Assembly (NCBI RefSeq): GCF_052857255.1
Contig: NC_135500.1
Coordinates: 51,547,272-51,611,271 of the forward strand
Source: Amblyomma americanum
Taxonomy: Eukaryota; Arthropoda; Arachnida; Ixodida; Ixodidae
Direction of reading: 5' to 3'
Length of the DNA stretch: 64,000 nt
Part shown: in pieces, positions 1-10,840 of the stretch
Layout: the number at the start of each line of letters is the position of its first letter
How positions within the stretch are numbered: the first letter of the stretch is position 1
The notes under the pieces: model-generated
Database searches by the model: none
What the model was told of the DNA's origin: nothing
Seen by the model: only the letters and a program-made list of their open reading frames with translations
Translations under genes and position numbers: made by a program

Positions 1-439
1 AATTCTGAGATCAGTGCGCTGCATATGTTGATTAAATATACTTTCTCGCCTGGATGCGACACAGTTTCCTTGTTTTTCAAGTGAATGTACCGCGTTCTTT
101 CTGTGACGCTTTTGCCGTCAAAGTAAAAGAGGTGCAGCGAAGACCGAAGGGAGGAGAGCATCGAGAGCTGTGTCAATCCTGCAAAAAGGAAGCGCAGGTA
201 ACATCTTCCTGCTAAGCTGTGTATTGAAAGAAATCCGAATCCCCGATCACGTAAACAAGACAACTTTGCGTAGCGCGCCCCAATATTCCTTAATTAAAGC
301 TTTGTTGGAGCTGTTGGCCTATTGTACCCGATAGCCAGCTCAATTCTCAAGCTCGTCATGCTACAGTGGTTGCAGCTGCATGTAGCGCCGACTGCCTCCC
401 CTGTGCACTTAATTAGCACCCTAAAAGGAACTATATTAT
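1..439. other. Left edge, no gene recognised
   Basis: Non-coding sequence with only short chance reading frames. I see no domain, repeat end or RNA gene here. It may belong to the intron or flank upstream of the acyl-CoA synthetase exons. Confidence 0.4.
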
Positions 440-1180
440 TTTCGAGGGACACTGGTAGTGTTGATATGCTTGGGTATCGGGACCGAGGTCTTCACCGCAT
501 GACGATGAACTCTGCAGACGACGGAGGGAAGCGTTCAGGAGGGTTGGTAAACTTAAAGATTTATTTACATATTTACAACAGAAGCAGGGAGACCAAAAGT
601 CAGAGATGAAGTGCCGTGAAACCAGCCAAATCGCGGCTTAAATACAGTGGATATTCCCTAGGCACCTAGCTAGGGAAACCGGTGGCTGATCAAGCGTCCA
701 ATGGGCAGACACACTCTTCATAGTCTCTTCCCTAACCTCGTGACCGCTCCGCCCTCACAAACACGTGCACAGGCGATAAGGAATCCTGGCGCCTTGAGGT
801 CCTGGAATGTGGTTTCTGACGGGTTGACCAGGTGCATAAGGTCGTTGGCTTTGCAGGCGGTGATCCCCTCCGTGGGGAAGATGCGTCCTGACGGCCCCGG
901 GAATTCCAGAGGGTAAGATGAATCAGCCGTGTCCGCCCCCGCTTTGTCTGGCCGCGCCGGTGCAAGCGAGCGAGGAGGGTCCGGCGCGTTTGTTCAAGTC
1001 TTTCTGCCGGTCCACGTGAGGGCGCAGTTCGGGAGAAATGCCGCATTCCATACTCCGGACGAAGGGATGAGAGGCCTTTCGTCACAGCTCACCTTCGCCA
1101 GGAGCCGTTCCTAATCCTCTTCTCAAAACGACAGCACCTTTGGTCAAACATAGTTCGATGGCGCCTGCCGGGCTCGTCTG
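440..1180 (-). repeat. Possible solo LTR or LTR fragment
   Basis: Read on the minus strand, this block has a TATA-like TATTTAAG (complement of 637-644), followed about 75 bases later by AATAAA (complement of 560-565). That spacing is usual for the promoter and polyadenylation part of a retroviral-type LTR. The upstream part is GC-rich with no convincing protein. I found no second copy in the window and cannot fix the ends. This is inference from layout only. Confidence 0.3.
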
Positions 1181-1760
1181 TTCCCGCTGTCGGGGCCTCC
1201 GATCACAACAGTGTTAACATGCGAAGACTTCTTATCAAAAGAAAGAGAGCAATCTTCCCTCGTTAGCCTCAAGAAACGCGTGACACTGGTAACGCACATA
1301 GGCATCTATATAAGAGACAAACGGTACCACTCGCTGCCACAACGCGAGTGGAATGTGATGATAGTATTGCCTTGGGGGAAATTATCGCGCCTTACGATGA
1401 GTCAGCCCAGCTTCGGATAACTGCTTTTTTACAGGTTGAATGACAACTCTGCTTGCCCCTTCTGCTTCACTGCTTTATGACATCGGGTTACGCTTCCGTT
1501 CTATCTTGAGGTTGCGGTTTTTGTAAATCATTCATTCATTATTTCATTATTTACCATTCTCAGGGATGGAGGAAGCCGAGGTAAAAGCTGCATGCAAGGA
1601 CCTTGAGGAAACCTCGACTCCCGTACAAGCAACAGCACCGGAAGGCATACACACACTATATGGAGCACTTTAACAGTGTGACAGATCATAATGGGTATTG
1701 CCACCACGTGGCCCCAGGTTGTGCCAAATGACAAAGAGGTGAAGGTTTTTTCCAGCGTGA
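1181..1760. other. Unassigned, with a short TCATT-rich run
   Basis: No gene is recognised. Around 1527-1555 there is an imperfect run of TTCATTCATTATTTCATT. Such runs often end LINEs, but no LINE protein is visible next to it. Confidence 0.3.
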
Positions 1761-1795
1761 CCTGGGGGCTTTTCTGATAACGTTGCTGGTGAACG

Positions 1796-3800
1796 GTGTC
1801 TCAGTGTCTCAGTCCTTGGTTTCGTGATATAATTTTGGTTGAGGTGCTAGGTTTTTCCTGGCATATGTCACACACTCCTCCTCGAAACCCGGACCTTGCG
1901 CCTCTTTTTGGTCTGTGTGCCTACTACCGTCGCGTCATCACCGATTTCTCACAGATTCGCGGTTTCCTGGCTTGTTTAACGTGTTACGATACCCCGTTCG
2001 TCTGGCCTACAGTGCAACGGGAGGGTTTCACCTATCTACGCCGACGCCTCTACACAAGCCGTGCTCTTGCTGATTTTGATGAGGACGCTGCCACTGAGAT
2101 CCAAACCGACGCCAGCAACATCGCCTGGGTGCTGCTCTAGTGCAACACTAAGATGGTGCGGAACGAGTGATTGCGTATTCGAGCCGCGTTTTCTCTCGCG
2201 TTGAAATCAACTATTATACCCCAGAAAAGGAGTGTCTCGCCGTTGTGTAGGCCACGATGAAATATCGACCTTACCTCTACGGCCGTCATTTCAAAGTCGT
2301 GACAGACCAACATTTTTTGTACTGGCCAATCCACGGGACCCATCAGGCCGCCTTGGGAGGTGGAGCCTCCGCCTCCAGGAATTTGATTACACCATTGCGT
2401 ATAAATCTGCACGCAAGATCCAAGATGCAGACACGCTCTCCCGGGCACCGGTCGAGCTAACTGATGATGGCATAGAGGACGGCAGTCGTTTCCTTGGAGT
2501 GGTAAGGGACTCCGACGTAAGGGCAAGGCAGCGAGCTCAAATAAACTTACGATCTGCAATTGACCATGCGGAGGGCCGCACTGCTACTGTACCGCGAGTT
2601 TTCCGGGAACCTTTCCTCCTTCTGCATGCAAATGGCATCCTGTTCAAGAAAAAAATTTTGCAGTGGCTTAGCTCGGCTATGCCACGATATACGCAGCGAA
2701 AGGTAAGGCATAGCTTGGTTAGCCTTGGTTAATCTTGATTCCAAGTCCAGGTTAGTCTTGTTGTGTGGATAGTTGTCTTTGGCTGGTCATGTGGTTCGTC
2801 ACGCGGTTGGTCACGTGAGTGAGCAGTCACGTGTTTGGTGAGGTGGTACGGTGCGACCACGGTGGGACTGTGAGCACCGCGAAACTGCAAGCTCGTGGCC
2901 AATGAAGCTTCCACTACAATACTTGAGCCAGAGTGACCGCGCCTGCCTCCTCATCTTGCCATCAGACCTTCGTGCCGATGTCCTCTTTGCCTCTTACGAC
3001 GAGCCCATCCCTGGTCACTTGAAATTTACACGCACCCTCACTCGAGTGCGCCATGCCTATTATTGGTTGAAACTTGCTACCACCATCCGCCGCAGCGTCC
3101 AAGGTTGCCGCTAATGCCAGCACCGCAAGCCACCTCCACTCAAGCCTGCGGATTTTCTCCAGACGGTCGCACGGCCTCGCATACCCTGTGACCAAGTCAA
3201 CATGGATCTTCTGGGCCCATTCCAGGTATCATCGGCCGGCAATAAGCGAGTCATTGTCGCTACGAGCTATCTCGGACGCTATGCGGAAACCAAGGCGGTG
3301 CCGCGTGGCACATCGCCTGAAACCGCGCAGTTCTTCATGCACCGCATTGTTTTACGGCACGGCACATCGTCCTACGTAATCACCGATCGAGGAATGGCTG
3401 TAACCGCGCAGCTCATGCACGAGGTAATCAAGTTGAGTCACGCGAGGCATGGAAAGACTACTGCCTACCATCTGCAGTCAAATGGGCTCACCGAGCGACT
3501 CAGCAAAACCATAGCGGAAATGCACGCATTGTATATAGACGTTCAGCATAAGACTTGGTGCCAGATGCTGCCATACGTGACGGTCACGTACAAAACGGCC
3601 GTACATAAAACAACGTAATTTACGCAAATTCGCCTCGTTTATGGGCATGATGTGTACACAATGCTGGATGTCATGCTTCCGTGTTCTACCGTTGACCGGT
3701 CGCTCACGCCACATGCCGAGGAATTTGTCCAACACGCGGAGGAAGCCCGCCAACTCGCCCGAATGCCCATAAGGCAACTATTTAGAAGCTTGGTAGGCGC
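1796..3800 (+). pseudogene. Ty3/gypsy pol remnant (RT end, RNase H, integrase)
   Basis: Broken pol of a Ty3/gypsy retrotransposon. The end of the reverse transcriptase is seen at about 1900-2000 (GLCAYYRRVITDFS, equivalent to the usual GLCxYYRRFI block). RNase H follows (TDASN, then KECLAVV about 2235, then YLYGRHFKVVTDQ about 2272-2310). Integrase follows from about 2930 (LLILPSDLRADVL), with a zinc-finger remnant near 3110, the core (MDLLGPFQVSS at about 3202, then YVITDRG), and a C-terminal part to about 3790. Several stops and frame changes show it is dead. Foreign DNA at about 2661-2910 interrupts it before the integrase zinc finger. No LTRs were recognised. It is related to, but not identical with, the gypsy copies at 39.4-48.7 kb and 58.5-60.5 kb. 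Confidence 0.8.
2661..2910. mobile_element. Short non-autonomous insertion in gypsy pol
   Basis: About 250 bases without coding capacity split the pol between the NGILFKK motif and LLILPSD, which are normally about 10 residues apart. The insert starts with an imperfect hairpin, TGGCTTAGC-TCG-GCTATGCCA. It holds near-repeats such as GGCATAGCTTGGTTAGCC. A very similar GTGGCTTAGCTTGGTTAAGCC lies at the left end of the Helentron (9608-9628). It may therefore be a small relative of that element. Exact borders and a target duplication were not found. Confidence 0.45.
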
Positions 3801-3954
3801 CACTGAAGTATTTGATTACCATAATTAGTACGAGACATGAAGACTTTCCACGGTTAGTCGGCGAGTTAGTCGTGCTGGTGCAGACTGCTCCAAGTTTGCC
3901 ACTTCAGTGAACGCCATACACTGTTTATGAGAACTTAAATAAAATTGTTTTAAT

Positions 3955-4178
3955 AGTCTTTGATTACCGATTTGCTGAATTTTAGGACGACTATATTTTT
4001 CGAAGGCATGTCCTGTGTGCTCTGTACAAGGTAAGGTTTCAATAATACCTTAAATTTTTTTTGCAGTAATAGGAGTTTGTTAATATTCGATTCCATTGTC
4101 GAGCCCCATACTAAATGGCAGTACTGTATGTGGGAGGCAAACATTGTATTATAAATTAAAACCTTTACTGACACAGTA
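3955..4178 (-). pseudogene. CR1/Jockey-like LINE fragment, antisense
   Basis: The minus strand encodes a piece typical of the region after the reverse transcriptase core of CR1/Jockey LINEs. The run is LIYNTMFASHIQYCHLVWGS, followed by INKLLLLQKKF. It is a short 3' part, with no catalytic motifs left. Its upstream edge stops about 20 bases before the splice acceptor of the first recognised acyl-CoA synthetase exon, in opposite orientation to that gene. Confidence 0.6.
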
Positions 4179-4202
4179 ATCGTGCCCACTATTCTGGCGC
4201 AG

Positions 4203-4405
4203 GGCCTTTTTTGCATGGGACACGCTGCGGGCTTCGTCGCGGCCTCGACATTTTCGACGCTGGATGAAGAGGAGTTCAAGGAGAGCCCCGTCACCGATCC
4301 CCGGAGCACCGTCCTTGCTGTGTGCTACACGTCGGGAAGCACTGGAATGCCCAAGGGTGCTGAGGTGACGCACTACAACTACGTGTCCAGTTTCTACACT
4401 ACCAG
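4203..4405 (+). CDS. Acyl-CoA synthetase (ANL family), exon with AMP-binding motif
   Basis: Internal exon of an ANL adenylating enzyme, similar to 4-coumarate:CoA ligase or luciferase-like acyl-CoA synthetases. It encodes GLFCMGHAAGFV, then a linker, then the phosphate-binding A3 motif CYTSGSTGMPKGAEVTHYN, with the invariant lysine after MP. The upstream border is TTCTGGCGCAG before GGCCTT. The downstream border is ACCAG before GTATGAAG. The exon is 203 bp, 67 codons plus two bases, and the split AGG codon is completed by the next exon. No stops or frameshifts are seen, in contrast with all the surrounding transposon genes. Coding exons upstream were not found in the first 4.2 kb. Confidence 0.85.
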
Positions 4406-5399
4406 GTATGAAGTTCTAGTTGAAGATACTCGCTTCGTGTGTACCAAACAGAACAACATACGGAATAAGACTCACTTAAGACAACACCTAAACAGGAAAT
4501 AACATTAAAGATGTAGGGATGGCTGTTGTCAGGAGTTGCTGAAGTGGAAATTTATGGTTTTACGTAGATTGTTTCAGGAAAGCAAACACATAACATCATT
4601 GAATGGCGACCGACAAGCGGAGCAAATAAATTAAAAGGTAGTAATCGCCAAATATTGAATTATTTTATTTCCAGAGCTGTACTCAAGATCTCTTCCAAGG
4701 ATAAATCAAATGTTGACGTGGTGCAGAGGTAAAGCATTTTGTGTATTAAGTGTGTAACGTGGATGGCCATTCCAGAGGCAGGCCGTATTTCTTCCCAGGA
4801 AAATATCTTAGCAGCTACTTCGTGCATTATGTATCTCTATTATTGCGTTTTATGACAAATATTATCCGGAGCGCAGTAGGGTGTCTCTTACCCGGTCTTA
4901 ATATTTCTAATTTACAAAATGATTTCCTATATACTACGTTACTGCGTGCACATTTTCGCGGATGACTACAACATAAATCGCCCTATTACTTCTACGAATG
5001 AAGATCTTACATTCTAAGCATACCTTAAACTTATTAACGACTGGCGCATAACACGGTTAGGAATACTTCTCGTTTGGAATTGCAGATATCTAAGTTAGTC
5101 GCACGAATTACAATCCTGACTACATATTCCGTAAAAAAAGATGATGTAGTGTCTATTTGAGTGCAAATACTTTTGCGCTCCCCTTCAGTCATTTACTTCT
5201 GCTTCTAATCCTAAAATGGACTACCTTACTTTTGTTCGGAAAGTTTGCTTCCTCCATTTTGTCTTCCTATCTTAACAACATCGTCCCGCATTACGATCCT
5301 CCTAAAATAGGTATGCTCGATGCATTTCAGCAACTATAACGGTTCTTACAGCGTTGGTGAAATGATATTGGTCTTTTCTCGGTCAATTACACGCCTTAA
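4406..5399. other. Intron sequence, nothing recognised
   Basis: AT-rich intron DNA following the GTATGAAG donor. Only short chance frames are seen. I recognise no repeat end, RNA gene or exon. Confidence 0.4.
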
Positions 5400-6710
5400 C
5401 ACAGCTTTCTTAAGAAAGCTTCACCAGTTCGTACATTTAAAAACACCATGACCTTTCCACCAAGGTGTTCCATCTGGGATATCTGAAAGACGCCACAGAC
5501 ATCTTCGTACATTTGACCGCAACCTTGACAGCAACCTGCAGACCGATGCGCTATTTTTAGATTTTTCGGAGGCATTTGACACGGTACCTCACCAGCGCAT
5601 ATTACTAAAACTTGCCTTTTCAATCTACACCCTAATATCCTGGAATGGATTAAAGCATTTCTAGCCAACCGGTCTCAGTTCATTACAATTAACAACCGCC
5701 GCTCAAGCGCTCTCCCTATTAAATCTGGCATCCATCAGGGATCTGCGCTCGGCCCAATCTTGTTTCTAATATATATTAATGATCTAGCTTTACATGTGTC
5801 ATTTAAAATTCGTATCTCCGCCGATGACTGCGTAATCTATCGCACTGTCACTAAAATTTTTGATGAAATGACCCTTCAAAACGACATTAACAGCGTCCAT
5901 AAACGATGTGACCTCTGGTTAATGACGCTAAATGCTAACAAATGCAAACTCGTTCCCTTTCATCGTCAACACAACCCGCTTATCTTTTCCTATACAGTTG
6001 TTAACTCGTTTAAAGAAAGCGTCCAATCGTTTAGGTATCTTGGTGTCACCCTCTGCAGCGATCTTTCTTGGCGAACACACATTACCACAATCATATCATC
6101 TGCTAACAGATCCCTAGGATTCATGAAACGTCATCTTCATCATGCGCCGCGACACGTGAAGTTCTCACTTATAAAACCCTCATCAGACCCAAACTTGAGT
6201 ACTCCAGCCCCATCTGGAGCCCAAACCAGGCATGCCTAACAAATGCACTCGAATCAGTTCAAAACGGCGAAATTCGTTTCGTTCACTCTGCATATTCATA
6301 TACCACCAGCGTTTCAGCTCTAAAGAATTCCAGTCCTGAAAGCCTCGCAGACCACCGCCGCATTACTAGCCTCTGTTTGCTCCACAAGTTTTTCCGTACC
6401 TCTCTAAACAACCGCCCTACATAACTCATCCGAACCGCATATCTCACCGCACTGCCCATCCGTTTCAGATTGACCGCCCTGTGTCCCGTACTGCAACTTT
6501 TTCAGGCTCATTTTTTCCGCGAACTGTTGTGGACTGGAATGCCCTGCCCACCGATATCGCTGCCATCACGCACCCGTCTGTATTTTCACATGCTGTAAGC
6601 AATTACATTTCAAATAAATGAGTTGTACTTGTTGATGAATATGTTAACCCACCCCTTATATAATACCCCCTGAAGGGAATCCTTAAAGGGGATGCGAAAC
6701 ACTGCTTGAA
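5400..6710 (+). pseudogene. CR1/Jockey-type LINE, reverse transcriptase and 3' end
   Basis: 5'-truncated LINE. The reverse transcriptase shows motif A as FLDFSEAFDTVPHQR (about 5560), then QGSALGPILFLIYINDL (about 5740-5790). The catalytic box reads SADDC at about 5818 where the family has F/YADD, so an aromatic residue has become Ser. Then come LWLMTLNANKCK, FRYLGVTL and the C-terminal FPRTVVDWNALP, ending in a stop near 6620. Several frame changes precede the catalytic box. The 3' UTR ends with TTATATAATACCCCCTGAAGGGAATCCTTAAAGGGG, a short hairpin-like tail of the same layout as the LINE ends at 9.2 kb and 24.2 kb. Confidence 0.8.
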
Positions 6711-7013
6711 CAGATTCCGGCGGTTACATTTCAAATGGAGTCTTTATGTCACACAGATGCTAACTCAAAAAGAATTACGAGAATTGATGCATAGGAACAG
6801 GAGTTATTCAAAAAATTTCAAAATACAAGCAAACAAAATGTTGCCCGCCCTAAACACGATTTTCGCGCAGCTTCTCTTCCCATTTCACTCTTCCATTGAC
6901 GATACTCAGCGCGACCAATAAAAAAAGCCTATCTGAGCACGTGGCAGAAGTTTGCACTCCACGGTTGCCTGTTCTCTGTAACTCGTTCATGCGAAGGCTG
7001 GCAACGCCGTTTG

Positions 7014-7858
7014 CATGGTTAAGGCGGAACCGCATGGCGCGTTTTCCGCGAGCGAAAAACGCGACGCGCGGTGGACGCCCGCGTTGCCGTCAACGCGCGA
7101 GCACCCGCACGAGCGGCGCCTTCGCGGCGCGTTCTCCGGGTTGCCAGACAACGTAACTCCCAACGACATGAATTGTCCCTGCTACCGCATATGTGATATG
7201 CCCTTAAACTTACACAACACAGCAATAGAAATAATCTTAGTGTAATTACACAACGACATTTTTTTTTTCGAAGTATATTTAGCAAGCTTAATTTCAAGCA
7301 GGAAGAGTGTGTGAGAAACTGCGACTATGTACTTTCTGCATGCCAAGAGGCCGCTGCTTGTTTACAACTCGACATAGAAAATGAAGAGTCAGGCGCTTAC
7401 TACAGAGCAGAAGAGGCGGTCGCGTATATCCCACAAGACGCGACGCCTCTCCACTTCCGTGATAAGGGCCTCGATGAAGACTGCTTTCTCCATTTTCGAT
7501 GAACACGATGCGCGCACGAAACAGTAGCACGTGTTTTTCACGTGCGCGCCGGTTCTGCAGAGCGAAAAAAAAATGCGCCGAAGAGGTTCCGTCGAGATGC
7601 GCAGAGAGTAGGGCCATCTAGTGGCAAAACCAAAAACCAAAAATGCCACTTGACCAAATACCACGTGACTTACTTGAAATCTGATTGGCGGACGCGCCCC
7701 GGACGCGCCGCGCGAGGCGTTTTTTTCTACTCCGAGCAGCAGCACGCGGCGGCGCGATTTCGTGCTGGGCACGCGTCAAAACGACGCGCGCGTCCCAGTA
7801 TCCGCGCGTCAATCGCGCCTGAATCGCGCCATGCGGTTCCGCCTTTACAACAACCATG
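7014..7858. mobile_element. Inverted-repeat element, about 0.85 kb, GC-rich ends
   Basis: The two ends are inverted copies of each other. CATGGTT plus AAGGCGGAACCGCATGGCGCG at the left matches the complement of the right end (7825-7858), with five extra bases in the right copy. Inside each end lie about 130-170 bases very rich in GCG/CGC words, while the middle is ordinary. There is no transposase, so it is probably a non-autonomous DNA transposon. Superfamily and target duplication are not clear. Confidence 0.5.
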
Positions 7859-8749
7859 TGAACGCCCAGCTGACGCAGCGATGCTTCATCGTCACGTCGA
7901 CGGTGCAGAAGGGAACACTGATCAATGAGGCTCCCTTACTTGTCGATCCGAACACGAGCGCGAGATACTGCGACGGTGTGACAGCCTGCGCAAGATATCA
8001 CATTTAGCATAGCGCGTACCGCTACTGCTTACCGCCTACCATCGGCCGTCGCTCCTAGTGCGCTGGTTGGTGATGGCGAGCAAGGAGCCCGCGTTGTTAA
8101 CGGGAACGTGGCGCCATCTGGCGCCGCCGCCCGGTGATCCTCCACAAGCTGACGATGCGCACTGCCTGCTAAATGGGAAACGAACGCATCCTTCCTTGGG
8201 ACCGAAACAAACGCTTATAGAGTGCAATGGCTAGGTCGAATCGATTCCGCAAAGTCGATCTCAGATATATAGAGAGTAACCATAAGTGTTGAGTGCTAGG
8301 TCGTAGGATGTTTACAGAGAGGCGCACAGTCCTTCGATGCAAAACGTAGCCAGAGCCTCTAGTGGTGCATTTTTGTTTTGCTTGCTTTACAGTGCTTTTT
8401 TCTAAGACAAACAAGTTGGTTTTGTTAATGTAATATAAAACACAAAAACTTGACAAAACGTATCTGAAGACATTAACAAAATTTGCAGTGATTTAACTCT
8501 TTGTCCAATCATCAAGCTCCCACGAAGTGATGTCATATCCGCTGCTAAATACCCCTACTGTATGGTGACACCGTCAGTGCCACTAATTTTTTTGCGAGCT
8601 AATTAAAATATTAAAAACCGCAGTATACGCGGTACGACCGATGCTAATAGCATCACTATAACTCATTCTATGCAACCAACAGGCAAAACAATGCACTGAA
8701 AATGTGTTTCGGGGCCCCCTTAAGGTGAATAATGTGAAGAAAAGTGAAT
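7859..8749. other. Intron sequence, nothing recognised
   Basis: No gene or transposon domain is recognised. A short GC-rich stretch near 8110-8140 contains GGCGCCATCTGGCGCCGCC, a small near-palindrome, but I cannot assign it. Confidence 0.3.
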
Positions 8750-9298
8750 TGAAGTGAAGGTTTGTACACATCGAAAGCAACGCTTGTTGATTAAGATCCT
8801 CAGCATTCAGCGGTTGCATGGTTCATCCAACGCTTTCAACAAATCTTTCCTTCCCATCGCCATAGAGGAATGGAACTATCTTCCTGAAACCGTTGTCATT
8901 GAAACTAATCCCACCAGATTTAGGCAGCTAATAACAGACCACTTGATCCAACTATAGCTACTTCCCTCGCGATGCTCTGCGTGCAATTTGAACTGCTTGT
9001 GTTATTGTGACACCCCCCCCCCCCACAAGTGTTTTCCCACTTATTTAATTTCCGTACTTTTTAATGTGTAATTTACATACTACTGCTTTGCCATGTATAT
9101 TCTGTTCTATTTGAATCACCTGACGCTAATTTCACGTCAAACTTGTTATTCTTGTTATTCCTGTTATGCTTTTTTATGCTTACATGCCTTTGTGTGACCG
9201 TTTCACATCACTGTCTTCCCCCCCCCCCCCCCCTTATGTAATGTCCCTGACGGGATCTTTAAGGGTTCAATAAATGATGATGATGATGATGATGATGC
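8750..9298 (+). pseudogene. CR1-like LINE 3' end with GAT-repeat tail
   Basis: Short 3' piece of a LINE like the one at 5.4-6.7 kb. It encodes the C-terminal block SFLPIAIEEWNYLPETVV, homologous to FPRTVVDWNALPTDIA of the other copy, and then a stop. The 3' UTR holds two runs of C (about 9011-9024 and 9220-9233). It ends TTATGTAATGTCCCTGACGGGATCTTTAAGGGTTCAATAAATGATGATG, that is, a small hairpin, a polyadenylation-like AATAAA and a (GAT)n microsatellite tail. Confidence 0.65.
9274..9297 (+). repeat. GAT microsatellite (LINE tail)
   Basis: Eight GAT units follow AATAAAT at the 3' end of the CR1-like LINE fragment. They are the tail repeat of that insertion. Confidence 0.85.
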
Positions 9299-9600
9299 GA
9301 GCAGCGAACTAAGGACGACGCACAAGAAAAAGAAGTACGACTGGACGTGGCGCTGAACTATAAATGTTTATTTTGAAAAGCGAGGCGGACAAGTATATAA
9401 TTAGTGCCGTACCAGGCCACGCGAGCACGAAACAACAAATCAAAAACAAACTGAAAGAGGACACTAAAAATTTCATGTACGAAGAAGCGAGGGCAAGACC
9501 TTACGTGACTAAGAAGGAAAATACAGAATAGAACCAGAATCAGAATAAGAAGGCAAAGTATAAGAAATCTTTCTACAAAAGAAACCAGCTCAGGCAAAAA
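9299..9600 (-). mobile_element. Penelope-like element terminal region (probable)
   Basis: Read on the minus strand, this block has TTTTCAAAATAAACATTTATAG followed by a C/T-rich run, CTTCTTTTTCTTGTGCGTCGTCC. This resembles the end of the Penelope-like locus at 35.8-35.9 kb (TTTCAAATAAAATTTTAG, then CGTCTTCTTTCTCTGTCCCGTG). No protein is readable. The call rests on that terminal resemblance only. Confidence 0.4.
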
Positions 9601-9633
9601 AATGGCCGTGGCTTAGCTTGGTTAAGCCTGGTG

Positions 9634-9646
9634 ATTGCGAAGCAAT
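9634..9646. repeat. Left subterminal hairpin of the Helentron
   Basis: ATTGC-GAA-GCAAT can fold into a 5-bp stem. It lies 6 bases inside a second hairpin (9610-9628). The inverted form occurs at 16561-16573 beyond the other end of the replicase gene. Helentrons are known to have subterminal hairpins, so I take the pair as border markers. Confidence 0.4.
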
Positions 9647-9745
9647 AGTGTGTTATTCTCGGATCAGCTGGTAGTATGGCTGGTGGTAGTCTTGGGTTAT
9701 GCTAGTGTTACGGCTTAGAGTGAATCATCTATGAGGAAGTCATCA

Positions 9746-10715
9746 GTCGAATCCGTGTATGCCGACAAACATTTCCCTCACCAGCGTGCCCATTACAAAA
9801 TCTTCCAGTATCGGTTGGCCGATGGTGCGGTAACACTCCATTTTCTTCGCGTCGTAAGATATGCCCACTCGGTGCTTGCAGTAGCGTTCGTTAAAGTACG
9901 GTAGCGTTACGCCGTAATAAATGTTGGGGTTATTGTCCCCGTCCAAAATGCGATACAGTTTGTTGTACGTGTCCTCGTCGTCTTCACGATGCATTAGCGG
10001 TAGCTTGTATGTTTCGGCCACGTTGTAGATGGCCAAGTTGTCTGCATAACACCCCCATCGTTCGTCGGTCATCTTAAGTTTGCCCCACTTGTGCATCTGC
10101 GTGTCCGGCGTGTCGCTGGTTGCCCCGGGGTCCGGCGGTAGACCCATCATGCGTCTTACAATGTCGTTCTTGTAGCGCGGTACGCGCTTGTACGCGTTGC
10201 CTATAGAGACCTCGTCCAGGTAGCAAAACGCGTTTTTATTTTTTTTTGTTGAACATGGTTCGAGTAGACCGCTTTATGGGGTTGGGCGGCGTCTTTGAGA
10301 GACCGGCGAGACGACGGTATGGCTCGAACGGCGTGCACGACATGGCTTCACACCCACTTTTCGTGAACACGAATCGACCGTTGCTACACGTCAAACCGTC
10401 CGGGCACGGGTTATCCACTGGAAGGGGTTCCCACGTTAAGGGCCTCGTCGCCGAAAAATTTAAAGTCGTCGATTCCCTTGGCGCGCCAATGTTCGAGCAA
10501 CTTCTGATAGGCGTATTTATTGAAGTAGTAGTAATCGAGCATCGTGGGCCCTGGGTCTGTCATCACGTATTAGTAGAGTTGTGCGATTATCTCTAGAACG
10601 TCAACTACCACGCGCGTTTTTAGCTGAATTTCATCTTGGGAATGGCACCCGATGCCCAACGCCGGAGTTTTTACCAAGTCGTAGTAAAGAATGACGACAC
10701 ACACGTGTTACTTTG
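9746..10715 (-). pseudogene. Per os infectivity factor-like fragment (PIF-0/P74- or PIF-1-like), broken
   Basis: About 320 codons spread over three frames on the minus strand. The translation is rich in Cys, Tyr and Asp, with a Cys-Pro-Asp-Gly block and a Cys-x4-Cys pair in the middle part. A Tyr-Cys pair and a second Cys come near its end, ahead of a Phe-Val-x-Gly block. This layout resembles the envelope per os infectivity factors of baculoviruses, nudiviruses and relatives, which act in oral infection of arthropods. I favour the P74 type but cannot exclude PIF-1. One in-frame stop lies near 10570, and frame changes near 10425 and 10240 break it. The N-terminus and any C-terminal membrane anchor are absent. 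It lies inside the inferred Helentron ends, on the same strand as its genes. The family call is from memory of conserved spacing and needs a profile search. Confidence 0.45.
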
Positions 10716-10723
10716 TTTCATCT

Positions 10724-10729
10724 TTTATT
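10724..10729 (-). terminator. Polyadenylation signal AATAAA for the Helentron replicase
   Basis: The complement reads TTTAAATAAAAG, about 110 bases beyond the end of the endonuclease part of the replicase. It is the first such signal downstream and separates the replicase from the virus-like fragment. Confidence 0.5.
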
Positions 10730-10840
10730 TAAACCTATAAATACGCTTTGGTGATCTGTGAAGTAATGACTTTTGGTTTGTACATCACTTATTACATATT
10801 TGTCAGAATGTCTGTACATGATTAAATCTAAACTGCTTCC

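Noticed and set aside
732..1085. Arg/Ser-rich minus-strand frame of 117 codons
   Set aside because: Lies in GC-rich LTR-like sequence and overlaps frames on the other strand; no homology recognised.
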